Of a stretch of DNA of 64,000 nt, positions 36,101 through 44,770 are shown piece after piece. The DNA is from Halobacterium zhouii. GTDB lineage: Archaea > Halobacteriota > Halobacteria > Halobacteriales > Halobacteriaceae. The notes beneath the pieces are model-generated. The model worked only from the letters and a program-made list of their open reading frames with translations, had not been told where the DNA came from and searched no databases. Each line of letters opens with the position of its first letter. Position 1 is the first letter of the stretch. The DNA lies in NCBI RefSeq assembly GCF_021249405.1, contig NZ_CP089593.1, positions 1,488,001 to 1,552,000 on the forward strand. The letters are read 5' to 3'. The translations under genes and the position numbers were made by a program.

Positions 36101-36625
36101 ATGGCGACCTACGAGCGGACTGTCCGGGTCCACGCACCGCTCGCGGACGTCTGGGCGTTCCACGCCACCATTGACGGGTTGGTGTCGCTGACGCCGGACT
36201 GGGCGGAGTTGCGCGTGGACGGTATCGAGTCCCCCGGTGGCAGTGACTCGAATGTGCTCGTACCCGGCACTCGAGTTCGGCTGTCGGTGCGACCGTTCGG
36301 CGTCGGACCGCGGATACGCTGGACGTCCCGCATCGTTGAGCGCGAGGAACGCGAGAGTGTCTCGGGCGAACGGAGTGAATCCGAGGCTCGTCGTGGAGCG
36401 AAGCAAAACGATGGTGTCGCGTACTTCGTCGACGAGATGGAGTCGGGACCGCTCCCGGAGTGGCGTCACGAACACTACGTCTACGGCGATGGCGGGGAGA
36501 CGCTGGTTCGGGACCGCGTGACCTACCGCGCGCCCGCGGGCCGCGTCGGCACGGCGCTCGTGGACGCCTGCCTGGTTTCCCTGTTCTACTACCGCCATCG
36601 ACGAATGCGCGACATCTTCGAGTAG
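36101..36625 (+). CDS. SRPBCC (START-like) family protein
   Basis: A 174-residue protein beginning TYERTVRVHAPLADVWAFHATI, the typical first strand and helix of the SRPBCC/polyketide-cyclase fold, with the C-terminal long helix VGTALVDACLVSLFYYRHRRM. The middle carries a charged insert (EREERESVSGERSESEARR). These proteins bind hydrophobic ligands; no specific function can be assigned. It is separated by 37 bases from the next FAD-protein gene, which has its own TATA-like box. Confidence 0.78.
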   Translation: MATYERTVRVHAPLADVWAFHATIDGLVSLTPDWAELRVDGIESPGGSDSNVLVPGTRVRLSVRPFGVGPRIRWTSRIVEREERESVSGERSESEARRGAKQNDGVAYFVDEMESGPLPEWRHEHYVYGDGGETLVRDRVTYRAPAGRVGTALVDACLVSLFYYRHRRMRDIFE

Positions 36626-36662
36626 CCGTACCTTTATCCACCAATCCGACGAACGAACGGCC

Positions 36663-37220
36663 ATGGCAGACGTAGTCGTCGTCGGCGGCGGTCCCGCCGG
36701 TCTGAGCGCGGCACTGTTCACGGCGAAAAACGGCCTCGACACGACCGTCTTCGACACGGACGAGACGTGGATGCACAAGGCCCACCTGTTCAACTACCTC
36801 GGCATCGAGTCCGAGGACGGGACGGCGTTCATGGAGGACGCCCGGGAGCAGGTGGACTCGTTCGGCGTCGACCGCCGCCAGGGCGATGCAGTCACCGACA
36901 TCGAGTCCACCGGCGACGGGTTCGTGGTCACGACCGAGGACGACGAGGACGACGTGGATTACGTGGTGCTCGCGACGGGCGCCGACCGCGACCTCGCCGA
37001 GAATCTCGGCTGTGCGTTCACCGACGAGGACGTCGTAGACGTGGACGTGACGATGGAGACGAGTGTCGACGACGCCTACGCCACCGGCGCGATGGTGCGC
37101 GCGGAGGAGTGGCAGGCGGTCATCTCGGCGGGCGACGGCGCCGCGGCCGCGCTCAACATTCTGACGAAGGAGAAGGGCGAGCACTTCCACGACTTCGACG
37201 TCCCCGAAGACGCGGAGTAA
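36663..37220 (+). CDS. Short FAD-dependent oxidoreductase-like protein
   Basis: A 185-residue protein built on the thioredoxin-reductase-like FAD fold. DVVVVGGGPAGLSAALFTAKNGL at the N-terminus binds the ADP part, VDYVVLATGAD is the second nucleotide-fold signature, and YATGAMVRAEEWQAVISAGDGA near the end binds flavin. The central NADPH-binding domain and the CxxC redox pair of thioredoxin reductase are absent, leaving about half the usual length. It may be a ferredoxin-using or partner-dependent flavoprotein. A TATA-like CCTTTATCC lies about 28 nt upstream. Confidence 0.8.
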   Translation: MADVVVVGGGPAGLSAALFTAKNGLDTTVFDTDETWMHKAHLFNYLGIESEDGTAFMEDAREQVDSFGVDRRQGDAVTDIESTGDGFVVTTEDDEDDVDYVVLATGADRDLAENLGCAFTDEDVVDVDVTMETSVDDAYATGAMVRAEEWQAVISAGDGAAAALNILTKEKGEHFHDFDVPEDAE

Positions 37221-37262
37221 CGCCTCGACAACTGGCTTCGACTCACGTATTGGGAGGGGGAA

Positions 37263-38129
37263 CTACGTCTCCGGAAGGACGTGTACGTAGTAGTTGAACA
37301 GGTCTACCACGCTCGGACTTTCCACGACACCACCGTGTGCACGCACTAATTCCCGGTCGACGGAGTTCCGGAGAAATCCCCTCGCACTGTCCCGTTGCTC
37401 GAAAAGCCGGCCAGCGCGGACACAATCACGAAGTTCGGTCGGCGAGGCCGTACTATCGACGGCGACGACGGATGGCACGTCAGCCATCAGGTCCGCCGGA
37501 CGGCCGGTCGTGACGAGTTCTCCCTCGCGGATGACTGTGACGCGGTCGGCCAGTTGAATGTCGACTGGAAGGTGGCTGGAAACGACGACCGTGCTGCCCG
37601 CTTCTCGTCGCTCCTCGATGATCGAATGAACCGTGTCGACGGTCGTCATGTCGAGTTCGGCCGTTGGCTCGTCGAGCAGGTACAGCGGCACGTCGGTCAT
37701 GAACGTCACGACCAGTTCGAGCTTTCTGACCATCCCGCCGGAGTACTCGTTGACCTGTTTGTCGAGGGCGTTCTCGATGCCGAGTCGCGCGGCCAAGTCG
37801 CGCCACTCGTCGGTCGTGTGTGGGTGAAGGTCGGCGTAGAATTCGATGGTCTCTCGACCGGTGAGGTTCGGGAACGCGAGACTGTCCTGTAGCATGAACG
37901 TGAGCGCGGGCGATGCGTCGCTGGGGTCGCAGTCGAACACCGAGATCTCTCCCGAGGAAGGAGTGAGACCGCCAGCGATACAGGACAGCAGAATGGTTTT
38001 TCCGGACCCGTTCGGCCCGAGTAGCAGCGTCGTCTCGTCGCGAGAGATGTTCAAATCGACGCCAGCGAGCGCGGTGTCTCCGTCGAAGGACTTGTCGACA
38101 TCCTCGACTCGAACAATCGAATCGGACAT
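37263..38129 (-). CDS. ABC transporter ATP-binding protein
   Basis: A 288-residue ABC ATPase of the ABC-2 exporter type. Walker A is LLLGPNGSGKTILLS, the signature motif NEYSGGMVRKLELV, and Walker B LYLLDEPTAELD followed by SSHLPVDIQLADRV (H-loop). About 60 extra C-terminal residues follow the core. The ATG is joined to the permease stop in a TGATG overlap, so both proteins are coupled. The substrate is unknown; drug, lipid or polysaccharide export are all possible for this class. Confidence 0.88.
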   Translation of the reverse strand: MSDSIVRVEDVDKSFDGDTALAGVDLNISRDETTLLLGPNGSGKTILLSCIAGGLTPSSGEISVFDCDPSDASPALTFMLQDSLAFPNLTGRETIEFYADLHPHTTDEWRDLAARLGIENALDKQVNEYSGGMVRKLELVVTFMTDVPLYLLDEPTAELDMTTVDTVHSIIEERREAGSTVVVSSHLPVDIQLADRVTVIREGELVTTGRPADLMADVPSVVAVDSTASPTELRDCVRAGRLFEQRDSARGFLRNSVDRELVRAHGGVVESPSVVDLFNYYVHVLPET

Positions 38130-38974
38130 CACTCGCCGGCCTCTCCCCAGTAGACGATTCGTTGCATGACGAGTACACTCAGCGGCACGAGAACCACCAC
38201 GTACGCCAGGAGTGCTGACACGGACAGCAGCCCGCCCGGAACCGGGGGCGGGGTGAGAGAAGACCCGGTTTCGTTGGCAGCCGGGGTGAGGACGCCGAGT
38301 ATCAGTCTGGTAGCCAGCGAATTCGGTGCCACGTTCACCACACCACGTGCGACGGACGGGAGTATCGACGGTTGGATACCGTTGAATCCGGTCACGAAGA
38401 ACAATCCGGCGACGAGCGCGTTCCCGAGTACGTTGATCCGCTGGCTGTCCTGAACGAACCCCGCAGCGATTATCGACAGACTGGTTCCGACAAGACAGAT
38501 GAGTAGGATGCTCACGAGGACGGTCAGCGCGGCCAATGGGCCGTCCAGTGTGAACCGAGCTCCTGTCGCCAGGGCGACGAGTAGCACAGCGCAGAACGCA
38601 AGGACGCCAACGACAAGCCCCGACAGGAATCGCCCGGCGAGGTCCGTCCACGGTGACACCGGGAGCGACCTGAGTTTCCGGTAGCGTTTCGCCCGTAGAT
38701 CTGCACCCAGGTTCCCGGCGAAGACGAACGCCGTCGCCGACAGCGACCCGAAGATAGCGAACGCCACTGCGGTCGCTGATTGGGCGAACTGGCTCGACGC
38801 TGTGAACACGCCGAAAAACAGGTAGTACAGTGACGGACCGGCTACGGTCCAGAAGAGCGCCGACCGGTTGTGCCCGACGCGGCGGAGTCCCCGGAGTGTG
38901 AACGCGCGCACCTGCCGATGCCAGGGCGGCTGTTCCAGTTCTCCAGAATCCAGGCGGGGCGAGTCAATGGACAT
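38129..38974 (-). CDS. ABC-2 type transporter permease
   Basis: A 281-residue membrane protein with six predicted transmembrane helices in the ABC-2 layout: FWTVAGPSLYYLFFGVF, VAFAIFGSLSATAFVFAG, the re-entrant/loop segment RAKRYRKLRSLPVSPW, then VVGVLAFCAVLLVALA, VLVSILLICLVGTSLSI, ALVAGLFFVTGFNGI and a final LLAYVVVLVPLSVLVM. It precedes the ATPase gene in a one-base TGATG overlap. A nested inverted repeat lies directly upstream of its start, at the likely promoter. Confidence 0.86.
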   Translation of the reverse strand: MSIDSPRLDSGELEQPPWHRQVRAFTLRGLRRVGHNRSALFWTVAGPSLYYLFFGVFTASSQFAQSATAVAFAIFGSLSATAFVFAGNLGADLRAKRYRKLRSLPVSPWTDLAGRFLSGLVVGVLAFCAVLLVALATGARFTLDGPLAALTVLVSILLICLVGTSLSIIAAGFVQDSQRINVLGNALVAGLFFVTGFNGIQPSILPSVARGVVNVAPNSLATRLILGVLTPAANETGSSLTPPPVPGGLLSVSALLAYVVVLVPLSVLVMQRIVYWGEAGE

Positions 38975-38978
38975 CTAT

Positions 38979-39022
38979 CCGACATTTTCGATTACTGTAA
39001 CAAAAGCGTTACTGAATGTCGG
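38979..39022. promoter_or_regulatory. Nested inverted repeat before the ABC exporter
   Basis: Outer arms CCGACATT (38979-38986) and AATGTCGG (39015-39022) are perfect 8-bp complements. Between them lie GTAAC and GTTAC (38997-39001 and 39008-39012). The site begins five bases before the permease start codon and overlaps where its TATA box should be (TTTTGTTAC on the minus strand). The layout fits an operator for a repressor of the exporter genes. No regulator gene is adjacent. Confidence 0.45.
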
Positions 39023-39115
39023 ACTGCGTCTGTGAGTGCAGCGCGTAACCATGGCGGGTTGTACGACTTCCCCCGGGAACGCAACCACTATTCACCCGCG
39101 GGGCGACCTTCCGCC

Positions 39116-40003
39116 GTGACCGACACAGCGGACCTGCCGTTCCCACCGATGACCGGCGTCGCCGTCGCGGTGGTGGCGGTGAGCACGAGCGCGATTCTCG
39201 TGGACGCGAGCGACGCGCCGAGTCTCGTGAAGGCGTGCTACCGCGTGCTGTTCATGACGGCGGCGGTCGCGCCGTTCGCGTTCCGCAAGCGCGGCGAGTT
39301 CTCGGCGGTCGCGGGCCGAGACTGGGCGCTCGTGACGGCGTCCGGGGTGTTGCTGGCGGTGCACTTTGCGGCGTGGTTCGCGTCCATCGAGTACACGAGC
39401 ATCGCGGCGTCCACGACGCTCGTGACGACACAACCGGCGTTCGTCGCGGTGGGCGCGTGGGCGCTCCTCGACGAGCACGTCGGCCCTCGAGTGGTCGCGG
39501 GCATCCTGGTCGCGATAGTGGGGTCGGCGGTGCTGTCGGCGGGCGGCCTGCTCGGCGGGTCGGCGGTCGGGTCGAACCCCCCTCTCGGGAACGCGCTGGC
39601 GGTGCTCGGCGCGGCGACGGCGGCGGGGTACACGCTCGCCGGGCGGTCGGCGCGCCAGCGCCTCTCCGTGTGGCCGTACGTGTTTGTCGTCTACGGCGTA
39701 TGCGCGCTCGCGCTGTTCTGTGTCGCCGCGTGGCGGGGCGTGGCGCTGCTCGGCTACCCGCTCCACGAGTGGGCGCTGTTCGCGGCGATGGCGCTCGGCC
39801 CGGGCGTGCTCGGGCACACGCTCATCAACTGGGCGCTGGAGTACGTGGAGTCGAGCGTCGTCAGCGTCTCGCTGCTCGGCGAACCCGTGGGGAGCGCGCT
39901 GCTCGCACTGATCCTCTTTTCGGAGGTTCCGGGCGTGTTCACTATCGCCGGCGGCGCAGTCGTCCTCCTCGGAATTGCGGTGACGACGCTCGGCCGGGGG
40001 TGA
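39116..40003 (+). CDS. EamA/DMT-family transporter
   Basis: A 295-residue drug/metabolite transporter-superfamily protein with ten hydrophobic helices in two EamA repeats. The first repeat includes TGVAVAVVAVSTSAILVDAS and FAAWFASIEYTSIAASTTLV with PAFVAVGAWALLDE. The second includes GVLGHTLINWALEYVESSVVS and LGEPVGSALLALILFSE. Exporters of amino acids or metabolites are the usual members. The GTG giving VTDTADLPFPP was preferred because longer reading overlaps the operator region and the divergent ABC gene. Confidence 0.85.
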   Translation: MTDTADLPFPPMTGVAVAVVAVSTSAILVDASDAPSLVKACYRVLFMTAAVAPFAFRKRGEFSAVAGRDWALVTASGVLLAVHFAAWFASIEYTSIAASTTLVTTQPAFVAVGAWALLDEHVGPRVVAGILVAIVGSAVLSAGGLLGGSAVGSNPPLGNALAVLGAATAAGYTLAGRSARQRLSVWPYVFVVYGVCALALFCVAAWRGVALLGYPLHEWALFAAMALGPGVLGHTLINWALEYVESSVVSVSLLGEPVGSALLALILFSEVPGVFTIAGGAVVLLGIAVTTLGRG

Positions 40004-40125
40004 GCCGGCGCCGACGGCGCTGATACCCACGTCCGTGGATGTTTCGAGCAATCGGAATGGGAAAGAGTATCTAAATAGCCACGAATGGACAACGTTATCC
40101 GGGTAGTTTCAAATTTCTCAGATGC

Positions 40126-42165
40126 ATGCGAACCGCGACCTCCGTGCTCGTGGTCTGTGCGCTCGTGCTGTCGGCAGCAGCGCCGGCAGCGGCAGTCACC
40201 GACGGCGCCTCCGCAGCGACCGCCGGTGACGTGGCCGCTGCGACGGCGGCCGACACGAACGCCACGCAGACCGCGGGTACCACCGTCACGATTCTCTCGT
40301 ACAACGACGTTCAGACGGCGATGGCGCAGAACGGCTCGATGCCGCGACTCGCCACGCTCATCGAGCAGCGACGCGCCGCCCACGACAACCCTACGTTCCT
40401 GTTCGGCGCGGGTGACGAGGTGAGTCCGCACTCGATGTCCCCGCTCACGCAGTGGCGGACGCCCATCGACGTGCTGAACGAGATCAACCCTGACGCCGAG
40501 GTCATCGGCAACCACGACCTCGACTACGGGTTCGACTCCGTGAAGAACTTCTCAGCAGCCTCGGAGTTCTCGTGGCTGCTCGCGAACGTCGTGGACAGCG
40601 AGACTGGTGAGACCGTCCCCGGCACGAAGCCCTACACCGTCGTCGAGAAGGGCGGCGTGAAAGTCGGCGTCGTCGGACTCGCCGACCGGAAGATCAAGTC
40701 CAAGACCGCCGTCGATTTCGCCAAGCAGGGCTACGAACTGAAGGACTACCAGAAGGTCGGCTCGAAGTACGCGACGATGCTGAAAGAGGAGAAGAACGTC
40801 GACGTCGTCGTGACGCTCGGCCACTTCGGCGTGCCCGTCGCCAAGCAGTTCGCGAAGAACACCGAGAACGTCGACGTCGTGCTCGTCGGTGACGACGAAA
40901 TCACGTACCCGCCGCAGGCGACCGACGGCGTCGTCATCAGCGAGGCGAAGGCCCGTGCGGCGTTCCTCGGCGAACTCAACCTCACCGTGCAGAACGGCGA
41001 GGTGACCGCGTGGAACGGTCGGCTCATCGAGACCACCCGGAACGTCACGAAGGACGCGAACGTGAGCCGGATCATCACCGATGCCCGCAGCGAGCAGTTG
41101 TCGAAGGTCGCCGGGAAGACGACGGTCACGCTGGACTCCCGGTTCGCCTCGAACTACCACGACGAGACGGCGCTGGGCAACATGATCACGGACGCGTTCC
41201 GCTGGAAGACCGGCGCGGACGTCGCCATCACGAACGCCGGCGGCATCCGGTCGAACGAGCAGTACGCCCCGGGCAACGTCACCGCCGGGGAGGTGTACAA
41301 CATGCTGCCGTTCAACAACCACCTCGTGACGGTGGAACTCACCGGCGCACAACTCGAGTCCGTGCTCCAGAGCCAGATCGTGGAACTGGAGAGCGACGAG
41401 GGGCAGCAGTACGGCGCGGAGCCGAAACTCCAGGTCAGCGGCGTCACCTACGAGTGGGTCGGCCACGAGAACGTCACGGACCAGATCCGCTCGGTCTACG
41501 TGAACGGCGAGAAACTCGACCCCGAGGCGACGTACACCGTCACCGTGAACTCCTACATGGCGGGCTGGGACGGCTCCCCGCTCGCGAACGCGACGCGCAC
41601 GAGCGTCGACTGGACGATGTACGGTGAGGTCGTCTACAACTACGTCGCGGCCAAAGGAATGGTCTCGCCCGAGGACACGAACCGCATCCGCCGTGTCGAC
41701 TTCGAGACGGACGCCGGGACCGTCGAACTCGACGGCGAGGGCTCGGTCACGGTGTCCTTCCCCGAACCGACCGCCGAGAACCGGACGGTCGTGAACACCA
41801 ATAGCTTCTACGCGCTCTCCGCCGGGAACGAGCGCGTGAACGCGACCAGTGCGGACGTCGAGAACGGCACCGTCACGGTGGCCTTCGACGACGCCGCGCT
41901 GCGCTCGCTCGCAGAGGGTGGCGACGTCGAACTGTACGGGAGTTACGTGGTGGATCAGCCGCCGCGTCCGTACTTCTCGAACTACGTCGTCAACGCGGAA
42001 CTGAGTGCACAACTCATCCCGACCGACGTGGGTGGAACGACGGATTCGGCGGACGACGGCACCGACGCGCCGTCCGGCGAGTCCGCGTCCGCGACGCCCG
42101 GGTTCGGCGTCGGCGTCGCGCTGGTCGCCGTGCTCGGCGCCACGCTTCTGGCACTGCGCGAGTAA
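40126..42165 (+). CDS. Secreted metallophosphatase/5'-nucleotidase-like protein
   Basis: A 679-residue exported protein. It has a signal peptide (SVLVVCALVLSAAAPAAA), a calcineurin-like phosphoesterase domain (about 50-330), and a 5'-nucleotidase C-terminal domain with NAGGIRSNEQYAPGNVTAGE and YNMLPFNNHLVTVELTG (about 365-530). A Ser/Asp-rich spacer and a PGF-CTERM anchor (TPGFGVGVALVAVLGATLLA, end RE) follow, suggesting archaeosortase processing and lipid attachment at the surface. Metal-site positions are partly altered: GAGDEVSP, GNHDLDYG and LGHFG are present, but the usual first DxH reads NDVQ and the late GHSQ reads GDDE. Substrate is probably a nucleotide or other phosphoester, but this is uncertain. 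Confidence 0.82.
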   Translation: MRTATSVLVVCALVLSAAAPAAAVTDGASAATAGDVAAATAADTNATQTAGTTVTILSYNDVQTAMAQNGSMPRLATLIEQRRAAHDNPTFLFGAGDEVSPHSMSPLTQWRTPIDVLNEINPDAEVIGNHDLDYGFDSVKNFSAASEFSWLLANVVDSETGETVPGTKPYTVVEKGGVKVGVVGLADRKIKSKTAVDFAKQGYELKDYQKVGSKYATMLKEEKNVDVVVTLGHFGVPVAKQFAKNTENVDVVLVGDDEITYPPQATDGVVISEAKARAAFLGELNLTVQNGEVTAWNGRLIETTRNVTKDANVSRIITDARSEQLSKVAGKTTVTLDSRFASNYHDETALGNMITDAFRWKTGADVAITNAGGIRSNEQYAPGNVTAGEVYNMLPFNNHLVTVELTGAQLESVLQSQIVELESDEGQQYGAEPKLQVSGVTYEWVGHENVTDQIRSVYVNGEKLDPEATYTVTVNSYMAGWDGSPLANATRTSVDWTMYGEVVYNYVAAKGMVSPEDTNRIRRVDFETDAGTVELDGEGSVTVSFPEPTAENRTVVNTNSFYALSAGNERVNATSADVENGTVTVAFDDAALRSLAEGGDVELYGSYVVDQPPRPYFSNYVVNAELSAQLIPTDVGGTTDSADDGTDAPSGESASATPGFGVGVALVAVLGATLLALRE

Positions 42166-42201
42166 CCACCCCGCTGTTTCACGCGGTCCCGTTTTCTTCG
42201 G

Positions 42202-42600
42202 TCAGTTCTCGACGCGCTCGATGGCGTCACGCCACTCCTCTGGGACGGGCCGAGTGTCGCCCGTCTCCGGGTCGAGCGTGACCTGCACGGTCTCGCCCTC
42301 GACGGCGACGCCCTCGTCGTCCCTGACCTCGTAGGCCATCGTGAAACTCGACCCGCCGACGTCCGTGACGGACACCGCGACCGTCACCTCGCGGGCGTAC
42401 CGGACGGGCCGGCGGAAGTCCACGTCGAGGTGGGCGACGACCATGTTCAGTTCGTCCTCGTCGAGGCCGATACACTCGATAAGGTAGTCGAAGCGCGCCT
42501 CCTCCATGTACGTCACGTAGACGGCGTTGTTCACGTGCCCCATCGTGTCGTGGTCCTGGTAGCGGACGTCGACGGTTCGCTCGAAGGCGAAGTCGGTCAT
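42202..42600 (-). CDS. Hotdog-fold acyl-CoA thioesterase
   Basis: A 132-residue thioesterase of the 4-hydroxybenzoyl-CoA thioesterase/YbgC group, hydrolysing acyl-CoA to acid and CoA. The signature VRYQDHDTMGHVNNAVY, with the catalytic Asp, is near residues 12-28, followed by the long helix YMEEARFDYLIEC. The start MTDFAFERTV was chosen; the much longer in-frame reading upstream is antisense to the MocA-like gene. It is separated from that gene by 73 bases. The acyl substrate is unknown. Confidence 0.86.
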   Translation of the reverse strand: MTDFAFERTVDVRYQDHDTMGHVNNAVYVTYMEEARFDYLIECIGLDEDELNMVVAHLDVDFRRPVRYAREVTVAVSVTDVGGSSFTMAYEVRDDEGVAVEGETVQVTLDPETGDTRPVPEEWRDAIERVEN

Positions 42601-42673
42601 TGCCGGGAGTGCGACCGCCGGCCGCATAACGCCCGCGATTCCGGCGACTGCTTCGGGTGCATCGCTCCCCGGT

Positions 42674-43339
42674 TCAGCGCCGGTCTTCGGGGACATCCAC
42701 GTCACGGCGCACGCCCGGGTCGCGGGTCTCGACGACCGCCGCGTCGTCCGCCGACAGCAGAATCTGCTTGCCGCCCGTGTCGCCGTCCGGGGAGTCATCC
42801 CGTCGCTCGGTCTCTCGGCCGGCGAGTGCGTCGAAGTGCCGCGCGTCGAACAGCACGGGGTTCCCGCGCTCGCACTCGAAACCGGCCGCGAGCGCCGACC
42901 CCGCGCCGGCCTCGTAGGCGGCGACGAGCGCGCGAACGCTCCCCGGGTCGACGTACGGCATGTCCCCGAGCGCGAACACCGCGGCGTCCACCGCTTCGTC
43001 GGAGAGCGCCGCAACGCCGGCCTGCACGGAGGACGCCTGCCCGGACTCGTAGTCGGGGTTTTCCACGAACGCCACGTCGAGGCCCGCGAGCGCGTCCCGA
43101 ACTTTCGTCTGCTCGTGCCCGACCACGACGACCACGGGGTCGAGACCGGCCTCGAGCAGGGTTCGAGCGCTCCGCCGGACCATCGGCTCACCGCCAGCCT
43201 CTGCGAGGAGTTTGTTCTCGTCGCCGTAGCGCGAACTCGTGCCGGCCGCGAGGAGCACGCCGGCGACGTTCGACGCTCGCGTTCCTCCCTCCTCCGCGCT
43301 CGCGTGAGCGTCCGGCGGGTCGACGACTGGGAGGCTCAT
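42674..43339 (-). CDS. MocA-like molybdenum cofactor cytidylyltransferase
   Basis: A 221-residue nucleotidyltransferase of the MobA/MocA group. GVLLAAGTSSRYGDENKLL (about residue 28) is the nucleotide-binding signature, with VVVGHEQTKVRD, GQASSVQAGVAAL and VFALGDMPYVDP following. MocA makes the cytosine dinucleotide form of the cofactor used by xanthine-dehydrogenase-family enzymes, which fits the molybdenum hydroxylase genes eight kilobases away. The MobA (guanine) alternative cannot be fully excluded. Its ATG overlaps the moeA stop by four bases, so both are one operon. Confidence 0.83.
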   Translation of the reverse strand: MSLPVVDPPDAHASAEEGGTRASNVAGVLLAAGTSSRYGDENKLLAEAGGEPMVRRSARTLLEAGLDPVVVVVGHEQTKVRDALAGLDVAFVENPDYESGQASSVQAGVAALSDEAVDAAVFALGDMPYVDPGSVRALVAAYEAGAGSALAAGFECERGNPVLFDARHFDALAGRETERRDDSPDGDTGGKQILLSADDAAVVETRDPGVRRDVDVPEDRR

Positions 43340-44565
43340 TCCACGGCGGGATACGGCACGACGCGCGCGGTCTCGCCCGCCGAGAGCGCGGACTCCGTGA
43401 GCACGAACCCGTCGGCCCGGGTCGCGCGCGTGCTCGAGGAGAGCACGCTCGGGTCGAACGTGTCGGCGTACACGTCGAGCCCCGACCCCTCGATGCCGAG
43501 TGGCGTGGCGTCGGGAACGTCCTGTTCGCTCTCGTCCAGGGTCACCGGAATCGCGTACTCGAAGCCCTCGGGTCCGAGTCCAACGTCGCGCGTGACCGTC
43601 GCGGGAATCGTCGGCACGTCGGTCCGGCCGGTGAAAAACGGGCGCGCGACGAGCGCCGTGATGGTGTGCGCGCCCACCGGCTTTCCGGGGATGGCGAATG
43701 CCGTCGCGTCATGGTCGGGCAGGCGCGCGAGCGCGATGGGTTTCCCGGGACGCACGGCGACCCGGTGGAAGTCGACGTCACCGAGTTCCGCGAGCGCGCG
43801 GATGACGTAGTCCTTCTTCCCGACGCTCGTGCCGCCCGTCGTCAGCACGACGTCGTGTTCGTCCGCGAGGTCCGCGATTCGGTCGCGCACCGTCTCGTAG
43901 TCATCGTGCACCGTCCCCTCGTAGGTCGCCCGGTGGCCCCACGAGCGCGCGAGACCGGCGAGCATCGGCGAGTCCAGGTCGTCGATGCGGCCCTCGTGTA
44001 TCTCGGTGCCGGTCGCCAGCACGCCCACGGAGAAGCGCTCGCGGACTGCCACGGACTCGGTCCCGAGGTCCCGAAGGAGGATTGCGTCCTTCGGAGAGAG
44101 TCGCTCGCCCGCGTCGAACAACTGCTCGCCCGCTTCGACGTTGCTCCCGCGTTCGTAGACGTACGTCCCGGGTTCGAGGTCGGTGCCCGTGAGTTCGCCC
44201 GCGTTCACGGACGCCTCCTCGACCTTGAGCACGGCGTTCGCACTGCGCGGTAACGGTGCGCCCGTGGCGATGCGGACGGCCTCGCCCGCGCCGAGTTCGC
44301 CGGGGTCGTCCTCCGGGAACACCTCGCGTTCGACGACGTCGTAGGGGTAGTCGGCGGTCGCGTCGAACGCGAACCCGTCCATCGTTGCGTGGCTCTCGGG
44401 CGGTTCGTCCCGCTGGGCGACGACCGGGTCGGCGAGCACTCGCCCCGAGACGTCGTCGAGCGCGACGGACTCCGTTCCGAGACGGGAGAGCGCCTCGCTC
44501 CGGGCGTCGAGAACGCGCTCGACGGCGTCCGAGCGCGTGATCAGGTCGGCGTGGTCGTGGTCCAT
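43336..44565 (-). CDS. moeA: Molybdopterin molybdotransferase MoeA
   Basis: A 409-residue MoeA inserting molybdate into adenylated molybdopterin. SHATMDGFAFDATADYP, VRIATGAPLPRSANAVLKVEE, FSVGVLATGTEIHEG and the MPT-binding TTGGTSVGKKDYV are all visible, with PGKPVGAH near residue 300. Length is typical of a single MoeA without the periplasmic-binding fusion seen in some haloarchaeal MoeA paralogues. It leads the moeA-mocA pair and follows a 390-bp AT-rich gap. Confidence 0.92.
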   Translation of the reverse strand: MDHDHADLITRSDAVERVLDARSEALSRLGTESVALDDVSGRVLADPVVAQRDEPPESHATMDGFAFDATADYPYDVVEREVFPEDDPGELGAGEAVRIATGAPLPRSANAVLKVEEASVNAGELTGTDLEPGTYVYERGSNVEAGEQLFDAGERLSPKDAILLRDLGTESVAVRERFSVGVLATGTEIHEGRIDDLDSPMLAGLARSWGHRATYEGTVHDDYETVRDRIADLADEHDVVLTTGGTSVGKKDYVIRALAELGDVDFHRVAVRPGKPIALARLPDHDATAFAIPGKPVGAHTITALVARPFFTGRTDVPTIPATVTRDVGLGPEGFEYAIPVTLDESEQDVPDATPLGIEGSGLDVYADTFDPSVLSSSTRATRADGFVLTESALSAGETARVVPYPAVE

Positions 44566-44662
44566 GGACGGACAAGCGTTCGCCGCCCGCTAATGTCTTG
44601 CTCCGGCCGAACAACTGATTGGATGCGTACAAGTCGCATCAGAATGTTGTGTATGGGGCTGA

Positions 44663-44671
44663 TATTTTTAT
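44663..44671 (+). promoter_or_regulatory. TATA-like box in the AT-rich gap
   Basis: TATTTTTAT is followed after about 30 nt by an ATG. The spacing is that of a leaderless haloarchaeal promoter, but there is no confirmed gene downstream. Confidence 0.35.
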
Positions 44672-44701
44672 CCAAGCCCAGATATCTTCTCTCCGGCATA
44701 T

Positions 44702-44770
44702 ATGACCCAATACCCTGATAATCGACCGTATTTAGGCCACAGGGCAGAAGAGGAAGAGAAGAGTAGTTGA
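44702..44770 (+). CDS. Possible 22-residue leaderless mini-protein
   Basis: The ATG 30 nt after a TATA-like box opens a 22-codon reading frame (MTQYPDNRPYLGHRAEEEEK, then SS) ending in TGA. It has no recognisable domain. Its composition (acidic end) would suit a haloarchaeal micro-protein, but chance is a serious alternative for so short a frame. The same transcript might instead be a small noncoding RNA. Confidence 0.2.
   Translation: MTQYPDNRPYLGHRAEEEEKSS

Noticed and set aside
34848..37190. A 780-residue aminotransferase fusion on the minus strand
   Set aside because: The aminotransferase family start is at 36005 after a normal promoter-like gap; the upstream part is Arg/Pro-rich antisense of the SRPBCC and FAD genes.
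42202..43191. A 329-residue thioesterase with an N-terminal extension
   Set aside because: The extension is the out-of-frame shadow of the MocA-like gene; the hotdog domain begins at the ATG at 42600.
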